DNA of 64,000 nucleotides from Murimonas intestini (GCA_003148945.1 QGGY01000004.1:1-64000); one strand, 5' to 3'; positions 26,958-37,183 are shown, numbered from the stretch's first letter. Program-made: numbers and translations. Notes: generated by a model from the sequence alone, not told the origin.

Positions 26958-27788
26958 TCAGAGCATAAAGATACCTGACGCGTTTCCCAGATGCCTGCCT
27001 GCTAAAAGGTAAGCTTTGGCCCTTTTTTGAAATGCTGTATCTTCCGGATAGTCTGCGGGGTCTTCCCGCACTGTCCGGAAGATCCTCAGCTCTGCATCAC
27101 GGTCCGCTTCATTTACTTCAAATATATGAAATCGTTCCTGAAATCTGATGATATTTGAATCCGCCTTCATCAGCTCCTTTAATCCCGGATACAGCAGCCA
27201 TGAATCGCACACAAAGTAATGGAAATCCGGGAACATTTTTTGTGCCTGTCTCAGAGAATCCTCACATGCATCAAATCTCAGCGGTTCTCCCTGGGGTATA
27301 TGGATATTCAGGAGCATCTGGCCTTTTTTGATTTCAAATCCTCCTGTACTTATGTCTTCTCTGGCAGGATACAGCTCATACTGCAGCCTTCCCAGCCTGA
27401 ACAGCTTCAGATAAGAGTGGCGCCAGAGCCATTCACACTCCCGAAGCCCACACTCCCCCGTCTGTGCATAGCAGTTCTCACACCATATCCTGTAATCTGA
27501 AAAAGTATCCAGATAAAGCTGCTCTGTCAGCCCCTTTCTCTGATAATCTTCATATGCTTCACATGCAAACATTACATAATAATAGAGAAAACGCCTGCTG
27601 CTCCCTTCTTCCCGGTTTACCTGCCTGTTAAATTCCTGCCAGTCCCTGAAAAATGTCTCCCGCACAGCCCTGTATTCTTTATCCTCTGTCTTAAGCCGCT
27701 CTTCCTCTATGATCCCGGCAGCCGCCTCCGGCATCTTCACCAGCACGCAGAATTCTTCCGGTGTTATTTTTTTTATGCTCACAGACAT
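26958..27788 (-). CDS. Acyltransferase domain protein (NAT_N / GNAT_C type)
   Basis: A 276-residue protein. The N-terminal helical half (about 1-140) and the C-terminal half with LLNIHIPQGEPLRFDACEDS and FPDFHYFVCDSWLLYPGLKELM fit the paired N-acyltransferase N-terminal and GNAT-like C-terminal family. SNIIRFQERFHIFEV is also typical. The acyl acceptor is unknown. It overlaps the stop of the upstream oxidoreductase by 10 bases and is the last gene of the fucosidase block. Confidence 0.75.
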   Translation of the reverse strand: MSVSIKKITPEEFCVLVKMPEAAAGIIEEERLKTEDKEYRAVRETFFRDWQEFNRQVNREEGSSRRFLYYYVMFACEAYEDYQRKGLTEQLYLDTFSDYRIWCENCYAQTGECGLRECEWLWRHSYLKLFRLGRLQYELYPAREDISTGGFEIKKGQMLLNIHIPQGEPLRFDACEDSLRQAQKMFPDFHYFVCDSWLLYPGLKELMKADSNIIRFQERFHIFEVNEADRDAELRIFRTVREDPADYPEDTAFQKRAKAYLLAGRHLGNASGIFML

Positions 27789-29014
27789 ACCACCTTTCCT
27801 GTTATTCTGGATTCCTCAGCAGCCAGAGCCATCAAATGACTCTCTACAGCCATACTTGCCTTGGATGTGCTTTCCTCGTTACCCAGCCCTGCTATAAGAG
27901 CGGTAAAGTCCTTCATCATAGCTTCATCACTTCCGCTATGGCCTCCCTCAGTCTTGTGCAGGACGATTTTCTCATAATCGCCGGAAGCAAAATCCATGAT
28001 TTCTATTTCTCCGCTTTCCATATTTCCCCTGATCTGCCCTTCTGTGCCCATGAGGTTGATGACGCGCTCACATTTATCCGTAAAAGCACACATTGTAAAC
28101 GAGGCTGTGACCTGGTTCTCAAATTCTATATTTACCACCTGATGATCAACTACGTTGTTCCCGCACTGGAACACGCACCTTCCATAAGGGCCTTTTTCCA
28201 GAGCACGGTGCAGGGATTCCCTGCCGGTATCCAGGCTCACTGCGCGGTACAGATCACCTCTTGACGGATGCTCCAGATAGAATCTGGGTGCATAGTAAGG
28301 GCATGCATCCCTGTGCCTGCAGCCATCCAGACAATATTTGGGGGCATCCTCCGGGGCATTTTCTTTCTTAAAATATTTCAGGCTTCCAAACGAGCTGATC
28401 CTGGTACAATGGCTGTCTGAGAGCCAAAGCAGGATATCCATATCATGACAGCATTTCTGGAGGATCATGGGACTGGCTGTTCTCCCATCACTCCAGTTCC
28501 CCCGCACAAAACTGTGAGCCTGATGCCAGTACCCCACGCTTTCTATATGCTGGATACTCACAAGCTCCCCTATCTTTCCACACTCCAGAAGCTCCTTCAA
28601 TTTCACGAAAAAAGGAGAATAGCGCAGGACGTGGCAGACGCTTAATATTCTGTCATACTTTTTAGCTGCCCTGCCCATCTCCATGATCTCCTCCCGCTCA
28701 GGTGACATGGGTTTCTCAACCAGTACATGATATCCCTTCTCCAGAGCCGTCATGACTGGCTCATAATGCATTCTGTCCTGGGTGCAGATAAGTGCGCAGT
28801 CCGCCATTTTCTCTTTTGCAAGAAGTGATTCATAGTTCTCATAGCAGTAATCTGTGCTGATACCGTGAAGTCCTGCCAGCATCTCCCTTCTCTCCCTGTT
28901 TGGCTCTGCCACTGCAACGATTTTCAGTTCATTTGGATATTTAAGTGCATAAGAAGCGTAGGCATCTGCTCCCCGCAAGCCTGCTCCGATCAAAACTGCC
29001 GTAACCTGCTTCAT
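27779..29014 (-). CDS. Gfo/Idh/MocA family oxidoreductase
   Basis: About 411 residues. VLIGAGLRGADAYASYA is the NAD(P)-binding motif and VEKPMSP the EKP motif. A Cys-rich insert (YCLDGCRHRDACPYY, about residues 246-260) is seen in a subset of the family. GGSGSD-like HSGSDEAMMKDF near 370 is also typical. Probably oxidises a sugar or processes a glycoside in the fucosidase pathway. The ATG at 29014 has GGGAGG 6 bases upstream, so the earlier start at 29152, inside the response-regulator gene, is not used. Confidence 0.88.
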   Translation of the reverse strand: MKQVTAVLIGAGLRGADAYASYALKYPNELKIVAVAEPNRERREMLAGLHGISTDYCYENYESLLAKEKMADCALICTQDRMHYEPVMTALEKGYHVLVEKPMSPEREEIMEMGRAAKKYDRILSVCHVLRYSPFFVKLKELLECGKIGELVSIQHIESVGYWHQAHSFVRGNWSDGRTASPMILQKCCHDMDILLWLSDSHCTRISSFGSLKYFKKENAPEDAPKYCLDGCRHRDACPYYAPRFYLEHPSRGDLYRAVSLDTGRESLHRALEKGPYGRCVFQCGNNVVDHQVVNIEFENQVTASFTMCAFTDKCERVINLMGTEGQIRGNMESGEIEIMDFASGDYEKIVLHKTEGGHSGSDEAMMKDFTALIAGLGNEESTSKASMAVESHLMALAAEESRITGKVVCL

Positions 29015-29057
29015 ATTTTCCTCCCATTGGTGTTCCATGCAGCTTTTGCCTCTGGAA

Positions 29058-30605
29058 TCACTTATAATCTTTAGGGGATATCCCCGTATATTTTTTAAAA
29101 AAATGCGAAAAGTATGTCGTATTTTCAAATCCGAGGGCATCCGCGATCTCATAAATCTTCATATCCCTCTGGCTGAGGTATTCCTTGGCCTTCTCCACTT
29201 TCTTCCTGTTGATGGCGCTGATAACTGTAGTTCCTGTACTCTCCCTGAATATCCTGCTCAGATAGCTTGGACTCGTGCCGATGCTTCTGGCCACATCAGA
29301 GACAGATATACATTTTTCATAGTTGTCCTGGATATATTTCTCACATTCACAGATCAGCACATTCTTCCTGCTCACAGCAGCGCTCACGAAATCTGCCGTA
29401 CTCCTTATGATCTTTTCCATGATGCATACATATTCATTTACGTGGCGGCATTCATATATCCTTCTTGAAAGGCTACCCTGAAGCCCTGTCACGTCATAAA
29501 CTGTTTTGCCGTATTCCGCCAGGATCTTCCGGCACTGGCTGCGGATGAGGATTCCCGAATTTTTAATCACGTTCGCCGTCTCCCCTGCGCATTTCTGCTG
29601 ATCCAGAAGCACATCAAAGGCTTTCAGAGCTTCTGTTGTCTGCCCCCTGCGGATCAGATGCAAAAGCTCCTGCTGTTTTAAATCAGCTTCCTCTGAATAG
29701 TTATTTCCCTCCTTCTTCTCTTCTGAATAAAAATTGATTTTGCTCTTTTCATCCAGAAAGCTTTTTCCCAGCGCTTCCTCCGCCTCACTATAAGCCAGTT
29801 TCAAACAGGAAGCCCCCTTCTGTCTCCTGCTGACACCGATGTATACATACAGCTTCATGAAATTATCCATCATGTCTGTGATCTGGGCGCACTTTTCACT
29901 GATTTCTTCTATGTAATCTGCATCACTCTGCTTTAAATAGATGGCAAACATGTTTCTTCCCACTGCTAATCCACGGATCATTGCCTCTGCGAAAACCATT
30001 CCGAAAAAATTAAGAAGGCTGGCATGGATCTGCTTTCTCCTCCCGGATTCCACCTCTTCCCCCATTCTAAAATGCAGCAGAATGATAAGATATCCATCCT
30101 CCATCTGCAGTCCAAGGCCCGCCGCCCTGGCCTCAACCTCTGACTGCTCATACAGGGCGCCGTCAAAAACTGATTTCAGATAATTCTCCTGCAGGACCTG
30201 CAGATTCTCCGGCTTTTCCCTATCCTTTTCCCGCTCCAGCTCCTCCCTGGCCTTCTCCACTGCTGTGATCAGACCCTCAAAGGCGCCTGTCTTGGTGACA
30301 TAATCCACCACACCGTACTTTATCGCTGACTGGGCATAGGCAAAATCGGCATAGGCAGTCAGCAGGATGATCTTTATGGGAAGCCGCCGCTCCCAGACCC
30401 AGCGTGCTATGGATATACCATCCTGCCCCGGCATCTTAATGTCCAGTATAAGGATATCAGGGCAGACCTTTTCTATATTATCCATGACCTCACAGCCATT
30501 TGAAGCTATATAGGCAGTCTTACAGCCAAGCTTCTCCCAGTCCACGAGGGTGGACATTGCTTTTCTCACAATTGGTTCGTCATCCGCTATCATTACTTTA
30601 TACAT
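29058..30605 (-). CDS. Response regulator with AraC-type output (YesN family)
   Basis: A 515-residue protein. The receiver domain (1-120) has the acidic pair ADDEP and the phospho-acceptor Asp55 in LILDIKMPG. The usual Lys-Pro near residue 105 reads Lys-Thr (TKTGAF). A long middle region leads to the AraC HTH pair at about 415-513 (SVSDVARSIGTSPSYLSRIF; KIYEIADALGFENTTYFSHFFKK; ISPKDYK). Paired with the sensor kinase, whose stop overlaps this start by 8 bases. It probably turns on the adjacent fucoside uptake genes. Confidence 0.93.
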   Translation of the reverse strand: MYKVMIADDEPIVRKAMSTLVDWEKLGCKTAYIASNGCEVMDNIEKVCPDILILDIKMPGQDGISIARWVWERRLPIKIILLTAYADFAYAQSAIKYGVVDYVTKTGAFEGLITAVEKAREELEREKDREKPENLQVLQENYLKSVFDGALYEQSEVEARAAGLGLQMEDGYLIILLHFRMGEEVESGRRKQIHASLLNFFGMVFAEAMIRGLAVGRNMFAIYLKQSDADYIEEISEKCAQITDMMDNFMKLYVYIGVSRRQKGASCLKLAYSEAEEALGKSFLDEKSKINFYSEEKKEGNNYSEEADLKQQELLHLIRRGQTTEALKAFDVLLDQQKCAGETANVIKNSGILIRSQCRKILAEYGKTVYDVTGLQGSLSRRIYECRHVNEYVCIMEKIIRSTADFVSAAVSRKNVLICECEKYIQDNYEKCISVSDVARSIGTSPSYLSRIFRESTGTTVISAINRKKVEKAKEYLSQRDMKIYEIADALGFENTTYFSHFFKKYTGISPKDYK

Positions 30606-32394
30606 GGTCCATATCTCCTAACTGCGCGCCGCCCTCATCCAGAGGGACACAGATATAAATACTGGTGCCCCCGTTTCTCCTGGAATATCCTGAGAGCCCG
30701 TATTCCTCTCCATACATCAGGCGGATGATGTTGTGCACATTGTTCAGTCCTACATGATTATGCTGCCTGTCCTCTTCCTGTGTTTCCATTGGAAATATCA
30801 GAGGACCGTCTTCTCCGAATCCGACGCCATTATCCTTTGTCTCTATGTAGAGCTTACCGCCTTCTTCATAAATCCTCACACTGACCACTCCATTTTCCAT
30901 CATTGGTTCAATCCCGTGGATCACTGCATTTTCCACTATCAGCTGGATACACAGCTTTGGTATATAAAGCTCCTTCAGCTTTTCATCTGCTGTGACAGAA
31001 TAAGAAAGCCGTTCCCCAAAGCGGTAGCTCTGCAGGTACAGATAATACTCCACATATTCCAGCTCCTGGCGTATCTTTACCTTCTCTGTATTTTTCCTGT
31101 ATATCTTGGCCTGGATGAGCTGGGCAAAGGAGGAAATCATTTTGTATACTTCCTCGTCACCGTTCATTTTCGCCTCCAGCGCTATAGTATTGAGTACATT
31201 AAACATGAAATGAGGATTCATCTGCATCTGCAGGAATTTCACTTCCAGTTCCTTGATAGAGAGCTGCTTTTCATAGACCTGGTTTATCAGATGGCTGATA
31301 TAAGCTGTCATCTCGTTAAAGGTATGGCTGATCTCATGGAACTCCTGGCTGGAATATTCAGGGAGCTTTGTCTCAAAATTCCCCTCCTTCACCTCCATAA
31401 GCCTGCCTGTCACTTCTTTTAAAGGTCTGGTCAGGTAATAGATCACCATTATAAACAGGACCGCTGCGGCTATCATAATCAATACAATGAGCATCACATA
31501 CAGCTTTATTGAATTATTGAGCAGAGCCGCTGTCTGTCCGCTTGGCACGGCCGCCATCACGCTCATGCCAAGGCACAGCTCTTGCAGACAGAGCCTGTAG
31601 GATTTCCCATAGAGGCTGGCAGTATACGGCCTTTCTTCATATACAGTACGTACCTCCTGCCATCCCTGATCTTCAAAAAGCATGCGGGTACCGCAAACCG
31701 GCTCTCCCCTCCCCTCATACAAAAGCCACATGGAATCCTCATAGTTCTCCATATTTTCCATCATTCCCTCTATGGCATCCAGGTGTATCTCAAATATCAG
31801 CGTCCCCGTCTCCCTCATATTGCTGTCGAAGATGCCATAGGCAATATATCCTCTCTTCTCTTCCCCCGTATAGCATCTGGCATACAGTTCATTGCCGCTT
31901 CCCTCTGTTTTGAAACGGCTGAAAATATCCTGAAAATCCTTACTGCTTTTTTCAGCTTCAGAGTAGATCATGGCATAGTAGGATGCCTGTATAGAATCAC
32001 CGCTTCTGTCAAAAAGACATACTTTATCAATCAGAGGCTGGCTGGGCCTCCCCGAATTCTTTGCATCATTAATGTCCACCCTCTTTTCGAAGTCAGCCTG
32101 CAGAGCCAAAAGGCCGCCTGGCTCATGGTCCTCCCTGCCCAGATAATCCATGATCTCATCCGACTCCCTGACACTGTATATGATCTCTTCCAGATAATCC
32201 ATCCTGTTTGCTACATTATTGCATGTCTCAGTCAGGAAAAAATCCATATCATTGTTAATATATTTCCCCACGATAAGATGGATCGAGACTACCAGCACGA
32301 TGCCGCCCAGAACCAGGGCTGCCAGTGTAATGCAGCAGTTGATAAGCAACATCTTGTTTCTCAGTGATTCCCGGCGGCGGCACTTTCTCCCCAT
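30598..32394 (-). CDS. Sensor histidine kinase (YesM family)
   Basis: About 598 residues. TM helices lie at about 14-43 and 297-320, flanking an extracellular sensing domain. A HAMP-like segment (TRPLKEVTGRLMEVKEGNF, about 322-345) follows. The kinase core has QMNPHFMFNVLNT with phospho-acceptor His395, then LIVENAVIHGIE (N box) and TKDNGVGFG (G box). The ATG at 32394 has GGGGAGGGG upstream; the longer reading to 32475 lacks one. It probably senses an extracellular glycan or sugar. Confidence 0.93.
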   Translation of the reverse strand: MGRKCRRRESLRNKMLLINCCITLAALVLGGIVLVVSIHLIVGKYINNDMDFFLTETCNNVANRMDYLEEIIYSVRESDEIMDYLGREDHEPGGLLALQADFEKRVDINDAKNSGRPSQPLIDKVCLFDRSGDSIQASYYAMIYSEAEKSSKDFQDIFSRFKTEGSGNELYARCYTGEEKRGYIAYGIFDSNMRETGTLIFEIHLDAIEGMMENMENYEDSMWLLYEGRGEPVCGTRMLFEDQGWQEVRTVYEERPYTASLYGKSYRLCLQELCLGMSVMAAVPSGQTAALLNNSIKLYVMLIVLIMIAAAVLFIMVIYYLTRPLKEVTGRLMEVKEGNFETKLPEYSSQEFHEISHTFNEMTAYISHLINQVYEKQLSIKELEVKFLQMQMNPHFMFNVLNTIALEAKMNGDEEVYKMISSFAQLIQAKIYRKNTEKVKIRQELEYVEYYLYLQSYRFGERLSYSVTADEKLKELYIPKLCIQLIVENAVIHGIEPMMENGVVSVRIYEEGGKLYIETKDNGVGFGEDGPLIFPMETQEEDRQHNHVGLNNVHNIIRLMYGEEYGLSGYSRRNGGTSIYICVPLDEGGAQLGDMDHV

Positions 32395-32527
32395 AATTTT
32401 CCCCTCCCCTGTTCCACCTGTGCAAAACAGTTCTCGTACAGGCAGCTTTGCACTGCTTTTTCTCCATTGTAGCAATTATGGGAAAATACTTCAATGGTAA
32501 GAGGATGCACGGGAGGTGTATGACTAT

Positions 32528-33847
32528 TTATTCCGCGGCCGTTGAGAGTTCCAGCTCAATTACAGTATCAGCCGTCTCCTCAACAGAAAATGAAAAACAT
32601 TCTGGCGTTCCGTAGTTGATAAATTCACAGTCAGGGAATTCCCTGGCTACCCATGGGGTCATTTTGAGCATCTCAAAACCGTCTGACAGCCTCCTGGCTT
32701 TCTTCAGCCTGCCTTTTATCCCGGGCAGGGCTACAGCGCCAATGCTTTCCTCCATGATATGTGCATACAGGTAATTTCCCTTCCTGGTATATCTCCCCCA
32801 CTCAGGTTTCTCTATACCGGAACTTCCGCATCCATAAATACTCCCGCCGTTTCTCTTCATCCAACGGCCTACTTCCGAGAGTACCATCAGCTGCCAGTCA
32901 GGTATCTCCCCCTTAGCTGTAGGAGATACATTTACAATCATATTTCCGTTTTTGCTGGTGCACTCCACCAGTTTCTTGATTATCTGTACAGCTGTCTTAT
33001 GGTGAAGGTCCATAGGATTGTAGCCCCAGTTATTGTTCAGCGTAAAGCAGGCCTCCCATGGAATCTGCCTGCCGGACGGGGTCTTCAGGCCCGATGGCGG
33101 GATAATCATTTCCGGACAGGCAAAATCTCCCGAAAAAATATTGGGATCATCTGTCATCACAGACCCGTAATTCTCACCATTAGCCTCCAGTCTTCCATTT
33201 ATGATAATTCCAGGCTGCAGGGCACGGACCATTTCTATCAGCTCTTCTCCTCTCCAGTCGTGTCCAGTATGGCCTTCATATGAGAAATCAAACCACAGGA
33301 GATCGATCTTGCCGTACTCAGTCATCAATTCATGGACCTGGTTATGCATATATGTAAGATAATTGTTAAAATCATGCTCTTTTCCCCGGCAGGCCTCATT
33401 ATTTCTCTCGGGATGATACATATCACCATAAGCCGGATAATCCGGATGATGCCAGTCCAGCAGGGAATAATAAAAGCCCACCTTTAGCCCTTCAGCCCTG
33501 AAAGCCTCCGTAAATTCCCGGACAAGATCCCTTCTGCATCTTGTATTTGTGCTCTTGTAATCTGTATACCTGCTGTCAAAAAGGCAGAAGCCTTCATGGT
33601 GCTTGGCGGTGAGAACCGCATACTTCATTCCGGCTTCCCGGGCTGCCCTTGCCCACTCTCCTGGATCGTAACGCACCGGATTCCACTCATCAAAATATTT
33701 TGTGTATTCTTCCCGGGAAATCTGCTCATCGCTCTGTATCCACTCGCCTCTCCCCGGAATTGCATAAAGTCCCCAGTGTATAAACATGCCAAATCTGGCT
33801 TCCATAAACCACTTCGTCCGCTCACCGCGCTCTTCTATGATACCCAT
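32528..33847 (-). CDS. Alpha-L-fucosidase, GH29
   Basis: A 439-residue enzyme without a signal peptide. FIHWGLYAIPG (22-32) and KHHEGFCLFDS (82-92) line the fucose pocket, and Asp187 in LLWFDFSY is the expected nucleophile. It lies after the ABC importer genes, so it should cut imported fucosyl-oligosaccharides, such as mucin or milk glycan fragments, in the cytoplasm. The acid/base residue differs between GH29 subgroups and is not assigned. GGAGGAGAG precedes the ATG. Confidence 0.92.
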   Translation of the reverse strand: MGIIEERGERTKWFMEARFGMFIHWGLYAIPGRGEWIQSDEQISREEYTKYFDEWNPVRYDPGEWARAAREAGMKYAVLTAKHHEGFCLFDSRYTDYKSTNTRCRRDLVREFTEAFRAEGLKVGFYYSLLDWHHPDYPAYGDMYHPERNNEACRGKEHDFNNYLTYMHNQVHELMTEYGKIDLLWFDFSYEGHTGHDWRGEELIEMVRALQPGIIINGRLEANGENYGSVMTDDPNIFSGDFACPEMIIPPSGLKTPSGRQIPWEACFTLNNNWGYNPMDLHHKTAVQIIKKLVECTSKNGNMIVNVSPTAKGEIPDWQLMVLSEVGRWMKRNGGSIYGCGSSGIEKPEWGRYTRKGNYLYAHIMEESIGAVALPGIKGRLKKARRLSDGFEMLKMTPWVAREFPDCEFINYGTPECFSFSVEETADTVIELELSTAAE

Positions 33848-33944
33848 TTATTCTCTCCTCCCGGCTGTTCAGTAATTTCGCAGTTGCCTCTCCTCACTAT
33901 TTGATTTTCAGCCTGCCGTGCTGCCTTCCTGTCTCTGGGCGCAC

Positions 33945-34793
33945 TTATCCCTTAACAGCCCCAGCCGTAAGTGATTTAACAAACGTCTCTGAAAGCAGGC
34001 AGAATATCACGATGGTTGGCACCACCGCCACTATGATGGCAGAAAACATTCCGTTTAAATTCTTTGAGTAAGCTGACGTAAACTGTCCCAGCAGGGCCGG
34101 TATCGTCATCTTCTCAGGTGATTTAAGCAGAATAGAAGCAAAATAAAATTCATTCCAGTTATTCAGAAAAGCCATGATCCCGGCTGTTGCCAGGCCCGGC
34201 TTTGCTATAGGCAGTATAATCCTCACAAAGGTGCCGGTATATCCGCATCCGTCTATCTTGGCTGCCTCCTCCATCTCCTTTGGAATAGTGGAAAAGTAAC
34301 TCTGGAGGATGAAATAAGTCACCGCTATGCCCAGCCCGGAATAAATAAAAATCACACCCGCCCTGGTGTCCTTCAGTCCCAGATCGCCTAACAGGCGGTA
34401 TATTGGAAACGATATTGACACTGACGGGATAAAAAGTGTGGTAGAAAACATCAGTGTAACAAGCGCACGGCCAAAGAACTTCATCCGCGCCACCACATAA
34501 GCTGCCATAGCGACAATAGCAACACTGATAACCGTGGAAATGATCGTAATAATAAAGCTGTTGATAAAATAAGTCTGAATATCCAGCTTTGTGAAGATCG
34601 TTACATAACCGTCAAAAATCCACTCATCCGGCAGGGACAGACCCCCCGGATTTTTTTTAAATGATGAAATAAATACCCACAATATAGGATATACAGAAAC
34701 TATCATTACAAGCAGCATAATGAAGTAGCGGAATATTTTTGCCCCCCTGCTTCCGCCTTCGCTGTGTTCTCCGTTTTTCTTTCTTTTACTCAT
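33945..34793 (-). CDS. Carbohydrate ABC transporter permease (MalG type)
   Basis: A 282-residue membrane protein with six predicted helices and the EAA loop EEAAKIDGCGYTGTFVRIILP. Works with the MalF-type permease 12 bp upstream. GGGAGG precedes the ATG. A decayed 27-bp dyad copy (33861-33887) lies in the 97-bp gap before GH29. Confidence 0.93.
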   Translation of the reverse strand: MSKRKKNGEHSEGGSRGAKIFRYFIMLLVMIVSVYPILWVFISSFKKNPGGLSLPDEWIFDGYVTIFTKLDIQTYFINSFIITIISTVISVAIVAMAAYVVARMKFFGRALVTLMFSTTLFIPSVSISFPIYRLLGDLGLKDTRAGVIFIYSGLGIAVTYFILQSYFSTIPKEMEEAAKIDGCGYTGTFVRIILPIAKPGLATAGIMAFLNNWNEFYFASILLKSPEKMTIPALLGQFTSAYSKNLNGMFSAIIVAVVPTIVIFCLLSETFVKSLTAGAVKG

Positions 34794-34805
34794 GCCTTTG
34801 CCTCC

Positions 34806-35717
34806 CTATTCCCCATCCTTAGTATGGAACAGACGGTTGATGCAGCCTACCAGCAGGATACCCAGGAATATCTGTATCACCCCGGCAGTATTTGCCCTGG
34901 CAAAATTCAGCTTCTGACTCCCCAGAGCCGTCTTGTATATATAAAAGCTCAGGCTGTAGGTAGAATTATCGGGGCCTCCCCCGGAGATCAGGGCTATCTC
35001 ATTGTACAGGAGCAGTCCGTAGTTAGCTGCTATGACTGACACAGTGCCTATCATTGGTCTTAAAAGGGGCAGTGTTATCCTTGTATCTATCTGGAGACTG
35101 GATGCCCCATCCACTTTAGCTGCCTCATAGATGCCCGGATCAATGGAAAATATCTGGGTCATCAGAAGCAGGCAAGAGGATCCTCCAAACAGCACAAAGC
35201 TAAATGTCACTCCCCAGAAAGCCCATTTCTCATTTGCCAGAACACTCACATTGCTGCCGGGCACTATCTTGTTGCAGATTTCGGTCACAATACCTCTGGC
35301 CGGGCTGTAGAGATTCAGGAAAATCAGGCCTATGGCCGCCGTGGAAATAATATTGGGGATAACAAAAGCGTTCCTTGTCATCCTCCAGCCCCTCTCCCGC
35401 TTTGAAAGAACAAGGGCTACCAGTACACTCCAGGGAATCTGGATGAGCATGGTAAGTATCACCCACTTAATAGAATTGATAAGAGCCCTCTGAAAATTGG
35501 CATCAACAGTAAATATTTTTCTGTAGTTGTCAAAGACGTGGTCCCACCCCAAAAATCTGGGGGCCACAAAGTTTTTGGAATTCCACTCACAGAATGAAGT
35601 AAAGAAAATATTGATCAGCGGGTATGCGTAAATAATAAGGTAGAGCAGGATGGCCGGCATCAGAAAATACAAAATAAAGCCAGTCCTCTTATTCAACCGA
35701 GATTTTTTCTTTTTCAT
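34806..35717 (-). CDS. Carbohydrate ABC transporter permease (MalF type)
   Basis: A 303-residue membrane protein with six predicted helices. YEAAKVDGASSLQIDTRITLP is the EAA loop for the ATPase, which is not encoded here. AAGGAGGG precedes the ATG. A terminator-like hairpin separates it from the binding-protein gene. Confidence 0.93.
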   Translation of the reverse strand: MKKKKSRLNKRTGFILYFLMPAILLYLIIYAYPLINIFFTSFCEWNSKNFVAPRFLGWDHVFDNYRKIFTVDANFQRALINSIKWVILTMLIQIPWSVLVALVLSKRERGWRMTRNAFVIPNIISTAAIGLIFLNLYSPARGIVTEICNKIVPGSNVSVLANEKWAFWGVTFSFVLFGGSSCLLLMTQIFSIDPGIYEAAKVDGASSLQIDTRITLPLLRPMIGTVSVIAANYGLLLYNEIALISGGGPDNSTYSLSFYIYKTALGSQKLNFARANTAGVIQIFLGILLVGCINRLFHTKDGE

Positions 35718-35746
35718 TTTACCCTCCTTAAAACTTCCTGTCCGGG

Positions 35747-35779
35747 AAAAAGCGGGGACTATCCCAGGACAGTCCCCAC
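35747..35779 (-). terminator. Leaky terminator between binding-protein and permease genes
   Basis: A 9-bp stem with one mismatch (arms 35752-35760 and 35771-35779) followed on the minus strand by TTTTT (35747-35751). It lies between genes that must both be expressed, so it probably reduces permease levels relative to binding protein. Confidence 0.65.
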
Positions 35780-35797
35780 TGCTGCGCGGCTTACATT

Positions 35798-37135
35798 TTA
35801 TTGTGCTGCCTCCAAAGCCTGGTCGAGCTCTTTAATGACATCATCCACGCTCTTTGATCCATCTTTTAATCCGGCATACTTATTCTGGTATTCACCTTCC
35901 ACATCTCCGCCAAAATTATTGCCCCAGCCCAGTGCTTTAATATCCGCTGTATTCAGCGTTCTGCAGGCCTCCACCAAAAGTTTGCCGGCCGGACTTTCTA
36001 CTGTGCCGGCTGCCGCTTCATAATCTACAGCCGTGCTGGGAACCATTCCTATGCCGTTTTCCACTATCCTGCCCGCTATCTCCGGACTGGTCATATATTT
36101 AATGAATTCTACACAGATCTCTTTTTGTTCATCAGAAAGTTTATCAGATACTACATACCCGCAGCCCCCTGAGAGAAGACCTGCCTTTTTGCCGTCATCT
36201 GTAGGAAAAAGTGCCGGTTTGAGATTTTCGATCCCCGCTTCACAGTCTGTAAAATCACCTGCCGCCCACACGCCGTTAAAGAGCATAGCGCTGTCGCCGC
36301 TTGTAAAATCCAGCATATACTGGTTATCGTCATCTCCCCCAGGGCCGAAATGAGCCGCATCTATCTTCTCAAGTACATTTTTCTGCATAAATCCTGTTGT
36401 CTGGCGGAAAGTCTCATCATCAAAGCTCTCTATTTCCCTGCCCTTAGCGTAGAACTCTCTGGATGCCTCATCTCTCTGGGAATATCCTGCTGCCAGGATA
36501 TTAGTGGGCCATCCTGCATTCATACTAAATGGTGAGATTCCTGCTGCCACCAGCTTATCCACAGCTGCATCAAAATCTGCCCAGGATTTCCACATATCAG
36601 GCGTTTCTGCCCCCGCTTCCTTAAATAAGGCTTCATTATACCAGAAACCCACACCCTCTACCTGCTCTCTCACAGAGTATATTTTTCCATCCGCGGTCAT
36701 GTTCTGGTCGTAGCATACGCCAACACCTGCCTTTAAGTCGTCATCTGCATCCAGGTATGGTTTCAGGTCCATGATGGCACCCGCACCCGCGGCTGCTTCC
36801 GTGATATCCCATCCGCCAAAATCTGCAATGTCGTAAAAGTCACCTGAACTCAGATCATTCAGCGCAGTGTTGTAGATGCCTTCCGCGCCGCCCTGGTCAG
36901 CCACGATATTAAAGGTAAATTCATCCTTGTGCATATCGGCAAATTCCTGATATATCTTCCTCATCTCTGCTGCCGGCGCCCACTCTGACTCATCATGATA
37001 ATAGCCGTGTGTAAATGTCACACTTGGAAGTCCATCTCCCCCGTCATCTGCTGCCAGAACTGTCTGTCCTGCGGCAGATACAAAAGATACTGTCATTGCA
37101 AGTGCAAGAATGGAACTGAATACTTTGTTTTTCAT
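35798..37135 (-). CDS. Sugar ABC transporter substrate-binding protein, no lipobox seen
   Basis: A 445-residue family 1 solute-binding protein. The signal peptide (about 1-29, ending VLAAD) has no cysteine at the lipobox position, unlike the two other binding proteins of the window, so it may not be lipid-anchored. SSGDFYDIADFGGWDITEAA and FWYNEALFKEAGAETPDMW are typical fold blocks. It precedes two permeases and the fucosidase, so it probably binds a fucosylated oligosaccharide. AGGAGG lies 7 bases upstream. Confidence 0.88.
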   Translation of the reverse strand: MKNKVFSSILALAMTVSFVSAAGQTVLAADDGGDGLPSVTFTHGYYHDESEWAPAAEMRKIYQEFADMHKDEFTFNIVADQGGAEGIYNTALNDLSSGDFYDIADFGGWDITEAAAGAGAIMDLKPYLDADDDLKAGVGVCYDQNMTADGKIYSVREQVEGVGFWYNEALFKEAGAETPDMWKSWADFDAAVDKLVAAGISPFSMNAGWPTNILAAGYSQRDEASREFYAKGREIESFDDETFRQTTGFMQKNVLEKIDAAHFGPGGDDDNQYMLDFTSGDSAMLFNGVWAAGDFTDCEAGIENLKPALFPTDDGKKAGLLSGGCGYVVSDKLSDEQKEICVEFIKYMTSPEIAGRIVENGIGMVPSTAVDYEAAAGTVESPAGKLLVEACRTLNTADIKALGWGNNFGGDVEGEYQNKYAGLKDGSKSVDDVIKELDQALEAAQ

Positions 37136-37183
37136 AGTGCGTCCTCCTTTTGGATAGCTCTTAATGGCTTAACATATCCGTTA

